Positions 28,292 to 38,392 of a stretch of 64,000 bases of DNA are shown here, piece after piece. The translations under genes were made by a program, and so were the position numbers. Below the pieces are notes generated by a model, which was not told where the DNA came from, did not search any database, and saw only the letters and a program-made list of their open reading frames with translations. Each line of letters starts with the position of its first letter. Positions within the stretch are counted from its first letter, which is position 1. Source of the stretch: Gemmatimonadota bacterium (lineage in GTDB: Bacteria > Gemmatimonadota > Gemmatimonadetes > Longimicrobiales > Gaopeijiaceae); NCBI GenBank assembly GCA_030430625.1, contig JAUIKL010000003.1, positions 1-64,000 on the forward strand, given 5' to 3'.

Positions 28292-31198
28292 ATGTCGTTT
28301 TGGACCCGCTGGGGGGCGGTCGTACCAACCTGGTGTACCCACCCATCCAGAAACGCTCGATCGAATCTGATCATCCTTGCGATCTCGGCGATGAGTGCGT
28401 GCGCGGACGCGACGCCGACCACGATCGTTTCGCTCGAAACCGGACCCGATTTGAGCCTCGCGTCGATTGCAGTCGTCGGAGGTGACAATCAAGCCGCCGA
28501 AGTCGGGGAACTCGCGCCCGGCACGCTGGCGGTTCACGTCGTCGATGGTGAGGGGCGGCCGGTGCCGTCTCTGGCCGTGGAGTGGGACTTCCGTGACGGC
28601 GTCGGTCGCCTCGGATCCACCGAGGACTCGTTCGTCCGCGGCGTGACCGACGCAAACGGGCGGGCCGAGATCCGCTGGATCCTCGGTAGCCGTGCCGGAC
28701 TTCAGCAGGTCGATGTCTCGTTCGGTACACCGACGTCTTCGGCGAGCGCTGCTCCGGGAGGCAACGGCAACGGCCGTCACTCCACGCGGTTCCTCGCCAC
28801 GGCGCGCCCCGGTCGCGGCACGACCTTGGTCGTCGAGCCGGGGTCGTCCACCGCGATCGAGGGCGAGGAAGTTCAGTACACTGCGGAGCTGCAGGATCGC
28901 TACGGTAACGCGGTCACCCCGAGTGACGTCACCTGGTCGTCCGCGAGTCCGGCGGTCGCGACGGTGGACGGCGCCGGGATGGTCTCGGCTCTCGGTGACG
29001 GGACGACCGACATCAGCGCGGAGACCGGTGGCGTCACGGGTACGGCCCGCCTGACCGTCGAAGCGGCGCCCGAGCCCGAACCCGGTGCCCCCGATCGCAT
29101 CACGGATCTGACGATCGAAGACGTGACGCAGACGTCGATTCGTCTGCGCTGGACGCAGGTTCTGGACGGCGCGGGTAGCGCGGCACCGACCATGATCCGG
29201 TTCGACGAAGGTTCGATGCGCTGGAGTGATGCAGACAACACCGAGGTGACCGTCGCCCCGACTCAGGCCGGCCAATCGATGGAGTACACCATCTCCGGGC
29301 TCGAGCCGGACACCCGGTACCAGTTCCAGGTCGCGGGCTATCGGGCGGACGGACCGGACATCGTGTTCGGCAGCCGGTCCCCTCGTGTCGCGGCATCGAC
29401 GGACCCCATCCCCCCGGTCCTGACCACGGTGCTCGTGAGTCCGGGGCAGTCGACGATTCCTGAGGGTGGGGTCGCTTTGCTGAACGCAACCGGCTTCGAC
29501 CAGAACGGGCAGGTCATGTCCGTCGGGTCCTGGAGCTGGACCTCCTCGAACAACTCGGTCGCAACCGTGAACCAGAACGGACTCGTGACCGCACTTTCGA
29601 ACGGAAGCACCACCGTGACCGCCGTGTCACAGGGCGTGTCCGGGGCTGCGAACGTTTCGGTGACGACGGCCGCGCCGATCATCGACTGGGTCGTGGTCAC
29701 CCCCGAGACCACCACGGTCGACGAAGGAGCCGCGGAGCAGCTTGAGGTCCACGTGTTCGACATCTACGGGAATCAGGTTCAGGGTGTCGATGTCTCGTGG
29801 GTGAGCTCGAACCCCGCGATCGCGGGCGTTTCACAGGACGGCTCGGTGCTCGGCAACGAGGCCGGTTCGGCGACGGTGTCGGCCTCCGTCGATGGGGTCA
29901 CGGGGTCCGCGGCCATCGTCGTGAACGGCGACGATCCGGAGCCTCCGGCGGTCGACGAGATCGTGGTGACGCCTGCGACCTCGACCCTGACCGTCGGTGC
30001 TTCGATCGACTTTTCGGCGACGGTATACGACACCGAAGGGAACGTGATGACCGGCGAGTCCGTCACCTGGAGTTCGTCGAACAGCTCGGTCGTCTCGGTG
30101 AACGGTGGTGGTGCTGGCCAGGCCGTCTCCGAGGGAGTCGCGACGGTCAGCGCCACGATCGGATCCGTGTCCGGCTCGGCCTCGGTGATCGTCGAGGAGG
30201 AGGAGGTAGCGGCGGAGGTTGACTGGATCGTCGTGAGTCCGCCGACGCCTACGGTCAGCGTGGGCGGCAACGTGTCGTTCGCGGCGACGGTCTACGACAC
30301 CAACGGCGACGTCATGGCCGGTGAGTCGGTCTCGTGGAGTACTTCGAACGGAGGTGTCCTGTCCGTCGATGGCAACGGCGACGGTGAGGCGCATGCGATC
30401 GGTGTGGCCACCGTCACGGCCACCATCGGCTCGGTGACCGGTACCGCGCTGGTGACCGTCGAGGGTGGGCCCGGCGATCCGCCGCCGGCCGCGACCCCGT
30501 TCTGGGAGCACAACTGGGACTATGCGAGTACCCAGGAGATGATCAACGCGAACACCAACAGCTACTCACTCGGAGAGGTCTCGCTCGAGTCGGGAACGCT
30601 CTTCGATGGTTCGACCGGAAACTTCATGCGCGCACATCTGCGCGGCGATGGCTCGGAGGACGAGACCAACTACGACATGAACATCCCGGGCGCCGGCGCT
30701 GGTGTCACCGATGAAGTGTGGATCGAGATCTGGGTGCGCTTCGATGACAACTGGTACGGCACCTCTGACGACAAGACGCTGTTCGTCTGGCCCGCGCGTG
30801 GTAGCCGTTGGGAGATCCACTATGGCCTCGGACAGCGCGTGTACGGCGGACCGAGCAGCATGCCGGGTGACTTCTTCATCGTGTCGGATGACGGAAATCG
30901 CCTGGACGTGGAGGACGTGTGGGATGGTCAGTGGCACCGTCACAGGCTTCATCTGCGTGCCTCGTCTTCTCAGGGCGCCAGCGATGGAGCCTTCGAGTGG
31001 TGGTTCGACGATCAGGAACTGGTGACCGCGAACCAGCCCGCGCTGTACGGCAGCCGGACCGGTGAGGGTCTGAACACGGGGTCGTCGTACGACACGCACT
31101 TCACCTCGATGCGCCTGGGCGCGAACGCGGATCCGCGTGGTTCGGGGCAGCGGGACTGGGGCCGCATCCGCATCTGGACGTCGAACCCTGGCTGGTGA
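28292..31198 (+). CDS. Ig-like/FN3/lectin-like surface lipoprotein (968 aa)
   Basis: ATG 28292 has GGAG 8 nt upstream. A hydrophobic signal ends LIILAISAMSAC, so it is probably a lipoprotein. Order of domains: an Ig-like (Big_1-type) module, one Big_2 repeat, an FN3 module (about 260-365), four further Big_2 repeats (each near 85 residues with WSSSNSSVVSV-type cores), then about 220 residues resembling a concanavalin/LamG or polysaccharide-lyase-like jelly roll (EVWIEIWVRFDDNWYGT, GQWHRHRLHL). This is the plan of an adhesin or matrix-binding protein. It follows the c-di-GMP riboswitch, which is its likely switch. The last two Big_2 repeats are alike even in DNA, suggesting recent duplication. 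Confidence 0.87.
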   Translation: MSFWTRWGAVVPTWCTHPSRNARSNLIILAISAMSACADATPTTIVSLETGPDLSLASIAVVGGDNQAAEVGELAPGTLAVHVVDGEGRPVPSLAVEWDFRDGVGRLGSTEDSFVRGVTDANGRAEIRWILGSRAGLQQVDVSFGTPTSSASAAPGGNGNGRHSTRFLATARPGRGTTLVVEPGSSTAIEGEEVQYTAELQDRYGNAVTPSDVTWSSASPAVATVDGAGMVSALGDGTTDISAETGGVTGTARLTVEAAPEPEPGAPDRITDLTIEDVTQTSIRLRWTQVLDGAGSAAPTMIRFDEGSMRWSDADNTEVTVAPTQAGQSMEYTISGLEPDTRYQFQVAGYRADGPDIVFGSRSPRVAASTDPIPPVLTTVLVSPGQSTIPEGGVALLNATGFDQNGQVMSVGSWSWTSSNNSVATVNQNGLVTALSNGSTTVTAVSQGVSGAANVSVTTAAPIIDWVVVTPETTTVDEGAAEQLEVHVFDIYGNQVQGVDVSWVSSNPAIAGVSQDGSVLGNEAGSATVSASVDGVTGSAAIVVNGDDPEPPAVDEIVVTPATSTLTVGASIDFSATVYDTEGNVMTGESVTWSSSNSSVVSVNGGGAGQAVSEGVATVSATIGSVSGSASVIVEEEEVAAEVDWIVVSPPTPTVSVGGNVSFAATVYDTNGDVMAGESVSWSTSNGGVLSVDGNGDGEAHAIGVATVTATIGSVTGTALVTVEGGPGDPPPAATPFWEHNWDYASTQEMINANTNSYSLGEVSLESGTLFDGSTGNFMRAHLRGDGSEDETNYDMNIPGAGAGVTDEVWIEIWVRFDDNWYGTSDDKTLFVWPARGSRWEIHYGLGQRVYGGPSSMPGDFFIVSDDGNRLDVEDVWDGQWHRHRLHLRASSSQGASDGAFEWWFDDQELVTANQPALYGSRTGEGLNTGSSYDTHFTSMRLGANADPRGSGQRDWGRIRIWTSNPGW

Positions 31199-31205
31199 TT
31201 CTCGA

Positions 31206-31242
31206 GCGGACGGCCCGGTGGCATGTGCTCCGGGCCGTCCGC
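31206..31242 (+). terminator. GC-rich hairpin after the Ig-like lipoprotein
   Basis: A perfect 13-bp stem (31206-31218 with 31230-31242, 11-nt loop) begins 7 bp after the stop. No U-tract follows on the plus strand. Confidence 0.6.
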
Positions 31243-31297
31243 CGAGCGGGGTTCACGACTCGGTCCGGTCGACCGTGACGGACTAGTCGGAGGTCCG

Positions 31298-31726
31298 ATG
31301 CTGCAAGTTCAAGCGCTCGTCGCCGCCGTCCGGGAACACGGGCTCGTGCTCACGTTGGTCCCCGACCATGACCGACTCCGCGCACGCTCCTGGCGTCGCA
31401 TCCGGTGGGTGGATGCCTTGGGGACCGATCTGGTCGTTCCGGTCGACGACGAGTTCAGTGACGCGGACAAGGCGTCGCCGGCCCTCCTCCTTCAACTCGT
31501 CTTGAATACATGCGAGTACTACGAGGAGTGTGAGGACATCCTCGAATGGGCAACCGAGACGGAGTTGGATGTGGCCGAGCCCTGGGTCCTCGAGCTCTAC
31601 AGGACGCTCGGTGACGTCGTTCCGCTCGTACGTGCCGTGGTGGGACCGGACCTCCGAGCGCTTTCGCCGTGGGACTTCAGCATGAACGCCGGAGAGGCGG
31701 CCGACCTCCGCGCGCGCGAAGGGTAG
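31298..31726 (+). CDS. Hypothetical protein (142 aa)
   Basis: ATG 31298 is preceded by GGAGG at ideal spacing. The protein starts MLQVQALVAAVREHGLVLTL and is acidic and mostly helical (LLLQLVLNTCEYYEECEDILEW). It has no signal peptide, TM or motif I recognise. It ends 3 bp before the stop of the converging SDR gene. Confidence 0.65.
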   Translation: MLQVQALVAAVREHGLVLTLVPDHDRLRARSWRRIRWVDALGTDLVVPVDDEFSDADKASPALLLQLVLNTCEYYEECEDILEWATETELDVAEPWVLELYRTLGDVVPLVRAVVGPDLRALSPWDFSMNAGEAADLRAREG

Positions 31727-31729
31727 GGG

Positions 31730-32650
31730 TCAGCCGCCGGCGCCGGTGAGTCGAACCGACAGGGCGCGCAGCGCCGCCTGAGCGTCGCGGTCGTACGCCT
31801 GCGCGTGGGCGCGCGAGTGCCTCGTCTGATCGAAGTATCCGCCGCTCCCGACGTTCTCACCGTCGATCAGATTCATCAGCGAGTCGGCCCCGTCTTCGAC
31901 ACTGCTCCGTACCGGCATGCCCAACTCGGTCACCATGTCGGTGTCCATCAGCGTGGCCGGGTGGACGGCGTTCGTCGTCACACCCGTGCCCTTCAGCTCG
32001 TCGGCCAGGTCCATACTGAAGATGATCTGCGCGAGCTTGCTCTGCCCGTACGCGCGGCCCTGGCCGTACCCTCGCTCCAGCATCGGGTCGTCGAAGTCGA
32101 TCGGTTGTTGAGAGATCGAAGCGACGTGGACGACCCGGCTCGGGGCGCTGGACCGAAGGAGAGGCAGCAACTCGAAGGTCAGCAGATAGCCGGCCAGGTA
32201 GTTCACGTGGAAGTGAAGTTCGTGCCCATCGGCACTCTCGAGCCGTCCACCGTCGAGCAAGACCCCGGCGTTGTTCACCAGGACGTCGAGCCGGGGGTAG
32301 TCGCGGCGCACGGCGGCGGCCAAGGCACGCACTTCGTCGAACGAGCCGAGGTCGGCTTGGTAGAAGCGGGCGCTGCCGGACCCCGTCGCCCGAACCTCCT
32401 CGACCACCTCGGCACCCCGTTCGACGTTCCTACCGTGCACGATGACGTGGTCTCCCTGGCCCGCCAGTCGGAGGGCCACCACGCGCCCCAGTCCCCCGGT
32501 GGAGCCGGTCACGAAGACGACGCGCTGGCCCGGCGTCGGAGGATCACCGGCCACGGCCTGACGCTCCTGGGACGCGGCCGACGCGGCGCTCACCGCAAGG
32601 ACGAGTGTGACGGCGACCGCGGAACGCAGGACGAACGGGAGTGATTTCAT
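31730..32650 (-). CDS. Short-chain dehydrogenase with a signal peptide (306 aa)
   Basis: SDR fold with TGSTGGLG (residues 48-55), LVNNAGV, the active-site Ser in VVHVASIS, and Tyr201-x3-Lys205 (YGQSK). The first 28 residues (MKSLPFVLRSAVAVTLVLAV, then SAASA) are a clear Sec signal, which is odd because SDRs need NAD(P), normally absent from the periplasm. The protein could be a membrane-anchored enzyme or an exported one with a repurposed fold. It lies 46 bp downstream of the DUF1707 gene and is probably co-transcribed. The substrate is unknown. Confidence 0.85.
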   Translation of the reverse strand: MKSLPFVLRSAVAVTLVLAVSAASAASQERQAVAGDPPTPGQRVVFVTGSTGGLGRVVALRLAGQGDHVIVHGRNVERGAEVVEEVRATGSGSARFYQADLGSFDEVRALAAAVRRDYPRLDVLVNNAGVLLDGGRLESADGHELHFHVNYLAGYLLTFELLPLLRSSAPSRVVHVASISQQPIDFDDPMLERGYGQGRAYGQSKLAQIIFSMDLADELKGTGVTTNAVHPATLMDTDMVTELGMPVRSSVEDGADSLMNLIDGENVGSGGYFDQTRHSRAHAQAYDRDAQAALRALSVRLTGAGG

Positions 32651-32696
32651 CCGACCAGTGTACGCCCGGCCCAGGCGACGCACGAGGCCGGAGGAC

Positions 32697-33299
32697 TCAG
32701 TCGTCGACCTCGACCTCGATGTTCGACAGGACCGATCGTCCGGTGATCCTCACCAAGGTGCTTCTTTCGTGGTCTCGCCGCCCGGATCGCCCGCGAATCG
32801 AAAAGCTCGACAGGAAGGCCTGGCCCTCGTCCTCGACGTGGACGTGTTCGGGCAGCTCGATCTCGATATTGGCCATGACCGCCTGCATCCGGATCTCTGT
32901 AACTCCAGGCGGAAAGTCCGCCCGCCTCAGATCGAGTTCCAACGAGCCCATCACGGAGCGGACTTCGAGGCATTCCGGCATCGGCCCCTGGATCTTCCTT
33001 TCGATCGAGGAGAGCACGGACGTCATTTGTCGACTCGGGCGACGAGCGAGGGATTCCGACGCCTCGGTCCGCATCGGCACGTCGGAGGGCGCGTCCGAGC
33101 GTGTCGCCAGGTCTTTCGTGATCGACACGAGGGCCTTGGACGTTTGTGCCGCATACACGTCTGCGACCCTCCGCTCGAACTCGTCCACGGCGATCGCGTC
33201 CTGAGCGAAGGCCTGGGACAGGACGCGCACGGCCGCGTCTCGTTCTTCGGCTGTCGGGAGCCGGACGACGGCCTTCGGGGATCCGTTCGGGTCGTTCAT
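32697..33299 (-). CDS. DUF1707 + LiaF-C-like protein (200 aa)
   Basis: The N-terminal 60 residues match DUF1707 (EERDAAVRVLSQAFAQDAIAVDEFERRVADV). A linker is followed by a C-terminal beta-rich domain like the cell-wall-active antibiotic response LiaF C-terminus (MGSLELDLRRADFPPGVTEI, VMANIEIELPEHVHVE, FSIRGRSGRR). There is no TM segment. Such proteins often sense or counter envelope stress. ATG 33299 is divergent from the DUF5916 gene at 33475. Confidence 0.75.
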   Translation of the reverse strand: MNDPNGSPKAVVRLPTAEERDAAVRVLSQAFAQDAIAVDEFERRVADVYAAQTSKALVSITKDLATRSDAPSDVPMRTEASESLARRPSRQMTSVLSSIERKIQGPMPECLEVRSVMGSLELDLRRADFPPGVTEIRMQAVMANIEIELPEHVHVEDEGQAFLSSFSIRGRSGRRDHERSTLVRITGRSVLSNIEVEVDD

Positions 33300-33474
33300 G
33301 TTCGCTCGCTCATGCGCTCAAGGTACCCGGTCCGCGGTGACCCGCCGAGACTTTTTCGCGCGGGGCGGGGGCCGACTGGCCCGACCGGCCCGGGCGCGAT
33401 ACGATCCGGCGCCGATCGGTCGCGCCCCGCCCGCCAGACCCTCGCGACCGGCCACGGATCGCGGAGATCGTACA

Positions 33475-35733
33475 GTGAGGAACGAAGGGCGGTTGCCAGC
33501 GGGCGGCCACGGGTATTCGAAGCAGACGGGGCCGGCGATGGCCACCCTTCTTCTGGGGGGGCTTCTCTTCGCAACCGGGATCACGGCCCAAACGCCGATC
33601 GACCTCGACGACGCCCCGCGACCGACGGCACAAGCGGCTCGCGCGAGCGGACCCATCGAGATCGACGGCATGCTCGACGAGGCCACGTGGTCCGCGGCGC
33701 CCCTGATCGACGACTTCTGGCAGCAGAAGCCCGACGACGGCATGCCGTCGACCGAACGCACCGAGGTGCGGATCCTCTTCGACGACGCCTACCTCTACGT
33801 CGGTGCCGAGATGTTCGACGAGGGGCCCGGCGGGTACCGAGCGATCGTACCGACACTTCAGAGGGATCCGAATACGCGCGACGGTGATGCACTGGGAATC
33901 GCCTTGGATCCCTTCCTCGACGGATCGACCGTCTTCGCCTTCTTCATCAACCCGGGCGGGGCGATCCGGGACGTTCAGACCGCGGACGACGGGCGCATCA
34001 ACAACGCGGCCTGGGATGCGGCGGTCGACCTGCGCACCAGGGTTCACGGGACGGGGTGGACATTGGAGCTGGCCATCCCGTGGTCCCAGCTCCGCTTCGA
34101 CGCTTCGGCCGACGAGCAGGTGTGGGGGTTGAACCTCCTTCGCCGGATTCGCCGGAAGAACGAGGACGCCAGTTGGGCGCCGATGGATCGCCGGTGGCAG
34201 CTGTACGTCACATCGCGCGCGGGCCGACTGACGGGCATCGAGGGTGTGCGGCCCGGACGAAACCTGTCGATCAAGCCGTTCGCCCTGGCGTCGCATCCCT
34301 CGGGGACCCTCCTGGAGGGCGTCGGTAGCGACTTCGACGCCGGGCTCGATCTGAAGTACGGGCTGACGCCGGGCCTGACCGCCGATCTCACGTTGAACAC
34401 GGACTTCAGCCAGGTCGAGGTGGATCAGGAGCAGGTGAACCTGACTCGCTTCTCTCTCTTCTTTCCGGAGAAGCGGGAGTTCTTCCTCGAAAATGCCGGT
34501 GTGTTCCAGTTCGGTGACCAGGGGAACCGACAGACCCGATCGGGCGCGACCAATCAGGACTTCACCCTCTTCCACTCACGCCGCATCGGCCTGACACCCA
34601 CGGGCGCTCCCCTTCCGATCCTCGGCGGCGGTCGGGTGACCGGATCGCTGGGGCCCGTCTCGCTCGGGGTGCTGAACATGCAGACCCGCCGCGACGGAGA
34701 CTTTTCACCGGAGAACTTCTCCGTAGCCAGGGTGCGCGGTGAGCCGGCGCCGGGCCTCAGCGTCGGCGGGATCTTCGTCAACCGAGCCGAGACCGGGGGT
34801 GGGTCGGCGGTCAATCGCAGTTATGGTGCGGACGCGAGTCTGCAGGCGATGAACGGATACCTGCTCGTGCAGTCGTACCTGGCTGCGACCGACGGTGCGA
34901 CGGAGGATGGGACGTCCATCGACCGGGGATGGGCGGGACGCTTCTCGGCCGGCTGGCGCGACCCGTTCTGGGAGGTATTCGCGCTGTACCGCCAGCTCGA
35001 CGAGGCGTTCGACCCGGGGGTCGGGTTCGTCCGGCGCAAGGGAATGCGCCATACGTACGGCACGTTCGGTGTTCGACCTCGCACGACGGTACTCGGACTT
35101 CAGTCCCTCAATCCGTACATCGAGGCTCATCGGTACGCGGACTTCGACGGCGACCTGCAGACACGGCTGGCCACATTCGGACTCGGGTACGAGTTCGGGG
35201 ACGGTGGGATGGGTTCGATCGGAGTCACGGACCGTTTCGAGCGGGTGGACGAGCCGTTCTCGGTCCGCGGGGTCGAGGTCGGGGTCGGGGAATACGGCTT
35301 CGTCGAGGGATCGGCGTCGTATCAGTCGAGCGGAGCGAGGCCGGTTTCGATCCAGGCCAACGTCAGTGGAGGTCAGTACTTCGGCGGGGATCGACGCTCC
35401 GTTGGCGGCACGCTCCTCGGTCGAGTCGGAGGCCAGCTGCTCATGAACGTGTCGGTCGACCACAACCGCATCGAGTTGCCGGGGCAGGCTGCGACGACGG
35501 CTGATGTCTATGGCACGAACCTGGATGTCTTTTTCTCGACCACCCTCATGGCCAGCGCTTTCCTCCAGTACAACGAGGCGGAGGAGCAGTTGGTCACGAA
35601 TCTCCGTTTCCGGTGGATCCACGCGCCGCTCTCCGACCTCTACATCGTGCTGACCGAAAGGAGGGACACCGGAGCGAACCAGGTGCTGGATCGTTTCCTC
35701 ACCGCGAAGGTGACCAAGCTCATCGCGTTCTGA
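33475..35733 (+). CDS. DUF5916 outer-membrane protein with CBM9-like domain, second copy (752 aa)
   Basis: Same domain plan as 25560-27713: a CBM9-like domain (PIEIDGMLDEATWSAAPLIDDF), then DUF5916 with LFFPEKREFFLENAGVFQFG. GTG 33475 has GGAG 9 nt upstream. An ATG at 33538, just before the hydrophobic stretch MATLLLGGLLFATGITAQ, is an alternative and gives the cleaner signal peptide. The copy is diverged enough to be an old duplicate. Role unknown. Confidence 0.83.
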   Translation: MRNEGRLPAGGHGYSKQTGPAMATLLLGGLLFATGITAQTPIDLDDAPRPTAQAARASGPIEIDGMLDEATWSAAPLIDDFWQQKPDDGMPSTERTEVRILFDDAYLYVGAEMFDEGPGGYRAIVPTLQRDPNTRDGDALGIALDPFLDGSTVFAFFINPGGAIRDVQTADDGRINNAAWDAAVDLRTRVHGTGWTLELAIPWSQLRFDASADEQVWGLNLLRRIRRKNEDASWAPMDRRWQLYVTSRAGRLTGIEGVRPGRNLSIKPFALASHPSGTLLEGVGSDFDAGLDLKYGLTPGLTADLTLNTDFSQVEVDQEQVNLTRFSLFFPEKREFFLENAGVFQFGDQGNRQTRSGATNQDFTLFHSRRIGLTPTGAPLPILGGGRVTGSLGPVSLGVLNMQTRRDGDFSPENFSVARVRGEPAPGLSVGGIFVNRAETGGGSAVNRSYGADASLQAMNGYLLVQSYLAATDGATEDGTSIDRGWAGRFSAGWRDPFWEVFALYRQLDEAFDPGVGFVRRKGMRHTYGTFGVRPRTTVLGLQSLNPYIEAHRYADFDGDLQTRLATFGLGYEFGDGGMGSIGVTDRFERVDEPFSVRGVEVGVGEYGFVEGSASYQSSGARPVSIQANVSGGQYFGGDRRSVGGTLLGRVGGQLLMNVSVDHNRIELPGQAATTADVYGTNLDVFFSTTLMASAFLQYNEAEEQLVTNLRFRWIHAPLSDLYIVLTERRDTGANQVLDRFLTAKVTKLIAF

Positions 35734-35764
35734 CGGGTGCTCGTCGCGTCCGGTCGAGGTCGAG

Positions 35765-38392
35765 CTACTCGGCCTTCAGCGCCGCCACCGGATCCACCCG
35801 GGACGCGGAGAGGGCCGGACGGACGACCGCCAGAACGGCTCCGCTGAGCAGGAGGAGCGGCACGAGCCCGAAGACGAGGGGGTCGTGCGCCCGCGCTTCG
35901 GCCTCGGCCAGCAGTTCCCGACTGACCACCGGGGTGAGCGACCACGATACGGCGAGGCCCACCGCGAGGCCGATCCCCACTGGCCGGAGTCCTCGACCCA
36001 GGACGTCGGCCAGTACCGTCGTCTCGGTCGCGCCGAGGGCCCGCATCACCCCGATCGCATGCCTTCGTTGGCTCGTGCTGAAGGCGACGACTCCGTGAAG
36101 GCCGACGATGGCCAGGAGGAGAGCCGCGAGACCGAGTGAGCCGAAGAGGAGGCCCATCACACGACCGCCGTCGTTCTCGCGCCGGACGAGCGCCTCGAGG
36201 GTCATGACCCGATCCAGAGGGAGCGCCGGATCGATCGACGAGATGGCGGCGGTCAGCGTCTCGAGTGGCTCCGGCGCTCCGGGTCGGCTCGTCACCGCGA
36301 TGCGGAGGCGCTCCGGATCCCGCTGCGCGACCGGAAGGAAGAGCGCGGCCACCCGTTCGCCGTCGTCGACGCTGACTCCGTCGTCGCGGACCTGACCGAC
36401 GATCTCGTAAGAGACGGGCTCCGCGTCGCGCTCACGGACGTGGACGACGAGGCCGAGTGGGGAGGCTCCGCCCAGCTGCTCGTCGACCCAGGCATCGTTG
36501 ACCACAGCGACGCCAGGGCTGTCCGGGCCGTCGGCGTCGGTGAAAGCTCGGCCCGCCGAGATCTCCATATCGAACATGTCGAAGAAGCCGGTCTCGACCA
36601 CGCGGCGCTGGGATCGTGGCCAGTCTTCGGCGCGGTCCCAGCTCGTGCCTTCGATGGCGATCCACGCGTCCGATGTCCCGTCGCCGGGCATGGCACTGGC
36701 CAGGGTATGGGCGGCCACCCCAGGGTCGCCGTCGAGCCGCTCTTTCAGGCCGGACCAGAACGCTCTCCGGGCGGCGGTGTCTTCGTACGCGAAGGGCTCG
36801 AGGAAGAGCTCGGCCGTCAGGACTCCCTCCGTCGGAAAGGCTCCCGCCTTCTGGATCGTGCCCAGCGCGCCTCGCACGGCGACCGTGGATGTGACAAGAA
36901 GAACGCAGGCCAGCGCGACTTCGACACCCACGAGCGTCGAGAGGAGCGGGGCACGATCGATCGAGGTGCCCCTCGAGTCCCGCTTGAGTGCGTCCGCCAG
37001 ATCGACCCTCGTCGTGCGGATGGCAGGGATGACTCCGGCCACCACCGTGGCGCCGAGCATCAGTGTCAGGGCGAAGGCGAGGAGACCGGGCGAGGGCTCG
37101 AGGTCCGCCCAGTACGGGAGCGTCCCCCGCGCCTCGAGGGTCGCCCCCATCCACCCGACGATGGCCTGAGCCCCGAACACACCGATGCCGGCACCGAGAG
37201 CCGAGACGATGAACGCCTCGATCCCGAGTGGACGGATGACGGCCCACCTGCCGCCGCCCGTCGACATGCGCAGGGCCGTCTCGGACGTACGCGTCAGGCC
37301 GCGCGCCAGAAAGAGTGCCGAAACGTTGGCGGCCGCGATGACGACGAGGAGCCCGACGAGGAGGTTCAGTCCCCAGAGAAGTGTGAGCGTGCGGCGTCCC
37401 TGTTGGGCGACGACGAACTCCTCCACCTCGACCGAGGTGTGGGCCGGGTCGATGGTCGAGTCGCCCAGCGCGCCGAGCGATCCGATCAGACGGGTTTCGA
37501 CGGCCTCGATCGAGCGGCCGTCGGCCAGGCGTCCGATCACGTCGACTTGGGCGTAGTCGTCGATCGGCGAGCGAAGGGTTGTCCACACCTGGTGGGCCTC
37601 GGGGAAGCCGAACGAAGCCGGCATGATGCCGACCACGGTGAAGACGTCAGGACCCATCGTGATCTCGGCGCCGAGCGCGTCGGGTCGGCGGTCGAACCAA
37701 TCGTCCCAGAGGTCCTCTCGAATGAGCGCGGTCCTCGGTGCGCCGGGAGCCGCGTCGGACTCCGTGAGGGTTCGTCCGAGCACCGGCTCGACGCGGAGGA
37801 CCTCGAGTACCCCTGGGGTGACCCGAACCGAGGGGACTCGGACCGGCGAGAAGCCGGGACCGCTGACCGCCTGGTCGTGATCATCGTAGGCGCCAAGGGC
37901 CTCGAATCCGTCGGGGCGGGCCTGCCAGGCCGAGTAGATCGAACCGGATGCCGCGAAGGTTCGGCCCGACTCACGGTCCAGGAGGTCCACCGCGACGACC
38001 CGGTCGGGTTCCTCGACGGGGAGTGGGGAGAACATCGCGGATATGATGCCGAACGCGGCGGACGGCGCGGACATCCCGAGGCCGAGCGTCCCGACGGCCG
38101 CCAGCGTGAGGCCGGGTGAACGACGGAGCGAGCGCACGGCTCGACGAGTATCGAGCAGGAGGGCACCGGAGGTGAAGACGTTTCGGATTCGGATCCCCGC
38201 GAACGCGACCGCCAGGATGAGCGTCTGTCGCCAGTACCACCGACGCGCACGGACGGAGGAATCGACCCGGCATCGCCTCGTGAAGCCTTCGTCCAGGTCG
38301 GCCAGGAGGGTGTCGACCTCCGCCCGTTCGACGATCCGCTCGAGGAGCTGTTCCGCCCGACGGGGCGGGCGTGCGTCGGGCGAGGTCCTCAT
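35765..38392 (-). CDS. MacB/FtsX-type orphan ABC permease (ADOP family, 875 aa)
   Basis: Third orphan permease. The prefix ends LDEGFTRRCRVDSSVRARRWYWRQ, then TM1 (GLTLAAVGTLGLGMSAPSAAFG), a periplasmic core, FtsX 1 (about 340-470), a second core, and FtsX 2 with GLHGVVAFSTSQRRHAIGVMRALGATE. It ends VDPVAALKAE. ATG 38392 overlaps the PadR stop by 4 nt. No ATPase is nearby. The last TM reads PLVFGLVPLLLLSGAVLAVV. Confidence 0.88.
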   Translation of the reverse strand: MRTSPDARPPRRAEQLLERIVERAEVDTLLADLDEGFTRRCRVDSSVRARRWYWRQTLILAVAFAGIRIRNVFTSGALLLDTRRAVRSLRRSPGLTLAAVGTLGLGMSAPSAAFGIISAMFSPLPVEEPDRVVAVDLLDRESGRTFAASGSIYSAWQARPDGFEALGAYDDHDQAVSGPGFSPVRVPSVRVTPGVLEVLRVEPVLGRTLTESDAAPGAPRTALIREDLWDDWFDRRPDALGAEITMGPDVFTVVGIMPASFGFPEAHQVWTTLRSPIDDYAQVDVIGRLADGRSIEAVETRLIGSLGALGDSTIDPAHTSVEVEEFVVAQQGRRTLTLLWGLNLLVGLLVVIAAANVSALFLARGLTRTSETALRMSTGGGRWAVIRPLGIEAFIVSALGAGIGVFGAQAIVGWMGATLEARGTLPYWADLEPSPGLLAFALTLMLGATVVAGVIPAIRTTRVDLADALKRDSRGTSIDRAPLLSTLVGVEVALACVLLVTSTVAVRGALGTIQKAGAFPTEGVLTAELFLEPFAYEDTAARRAFWSGLKERLDGDPGVAAHTLASAMPGDGTSDAWIAIEGTSWDRAEDWPRSQRRVVETGFFDMFDMEISAGRAFTDADGPDSPGVAVVNDAWVDEQLGGASPLGLVVHVRERDAEPVSYEIVGQVRDDGVSVDDGERVAALFLPVAQRDPERLRIAVTSRPGAPEPLETLTAAISSIDPALPLDRVMTLEALVRRENDGGRVMGLLFGSLGLAALLLAIVGLHGVVAFSTSQRRHAIGVMRALGATETTVLADVLGRGLRPVGIGLAVGLAVSWSLTPVVSRELLAEAEARAHDPLVFGLVPLLLLSGAVLAVVRPALSASRVDPVAALKAE

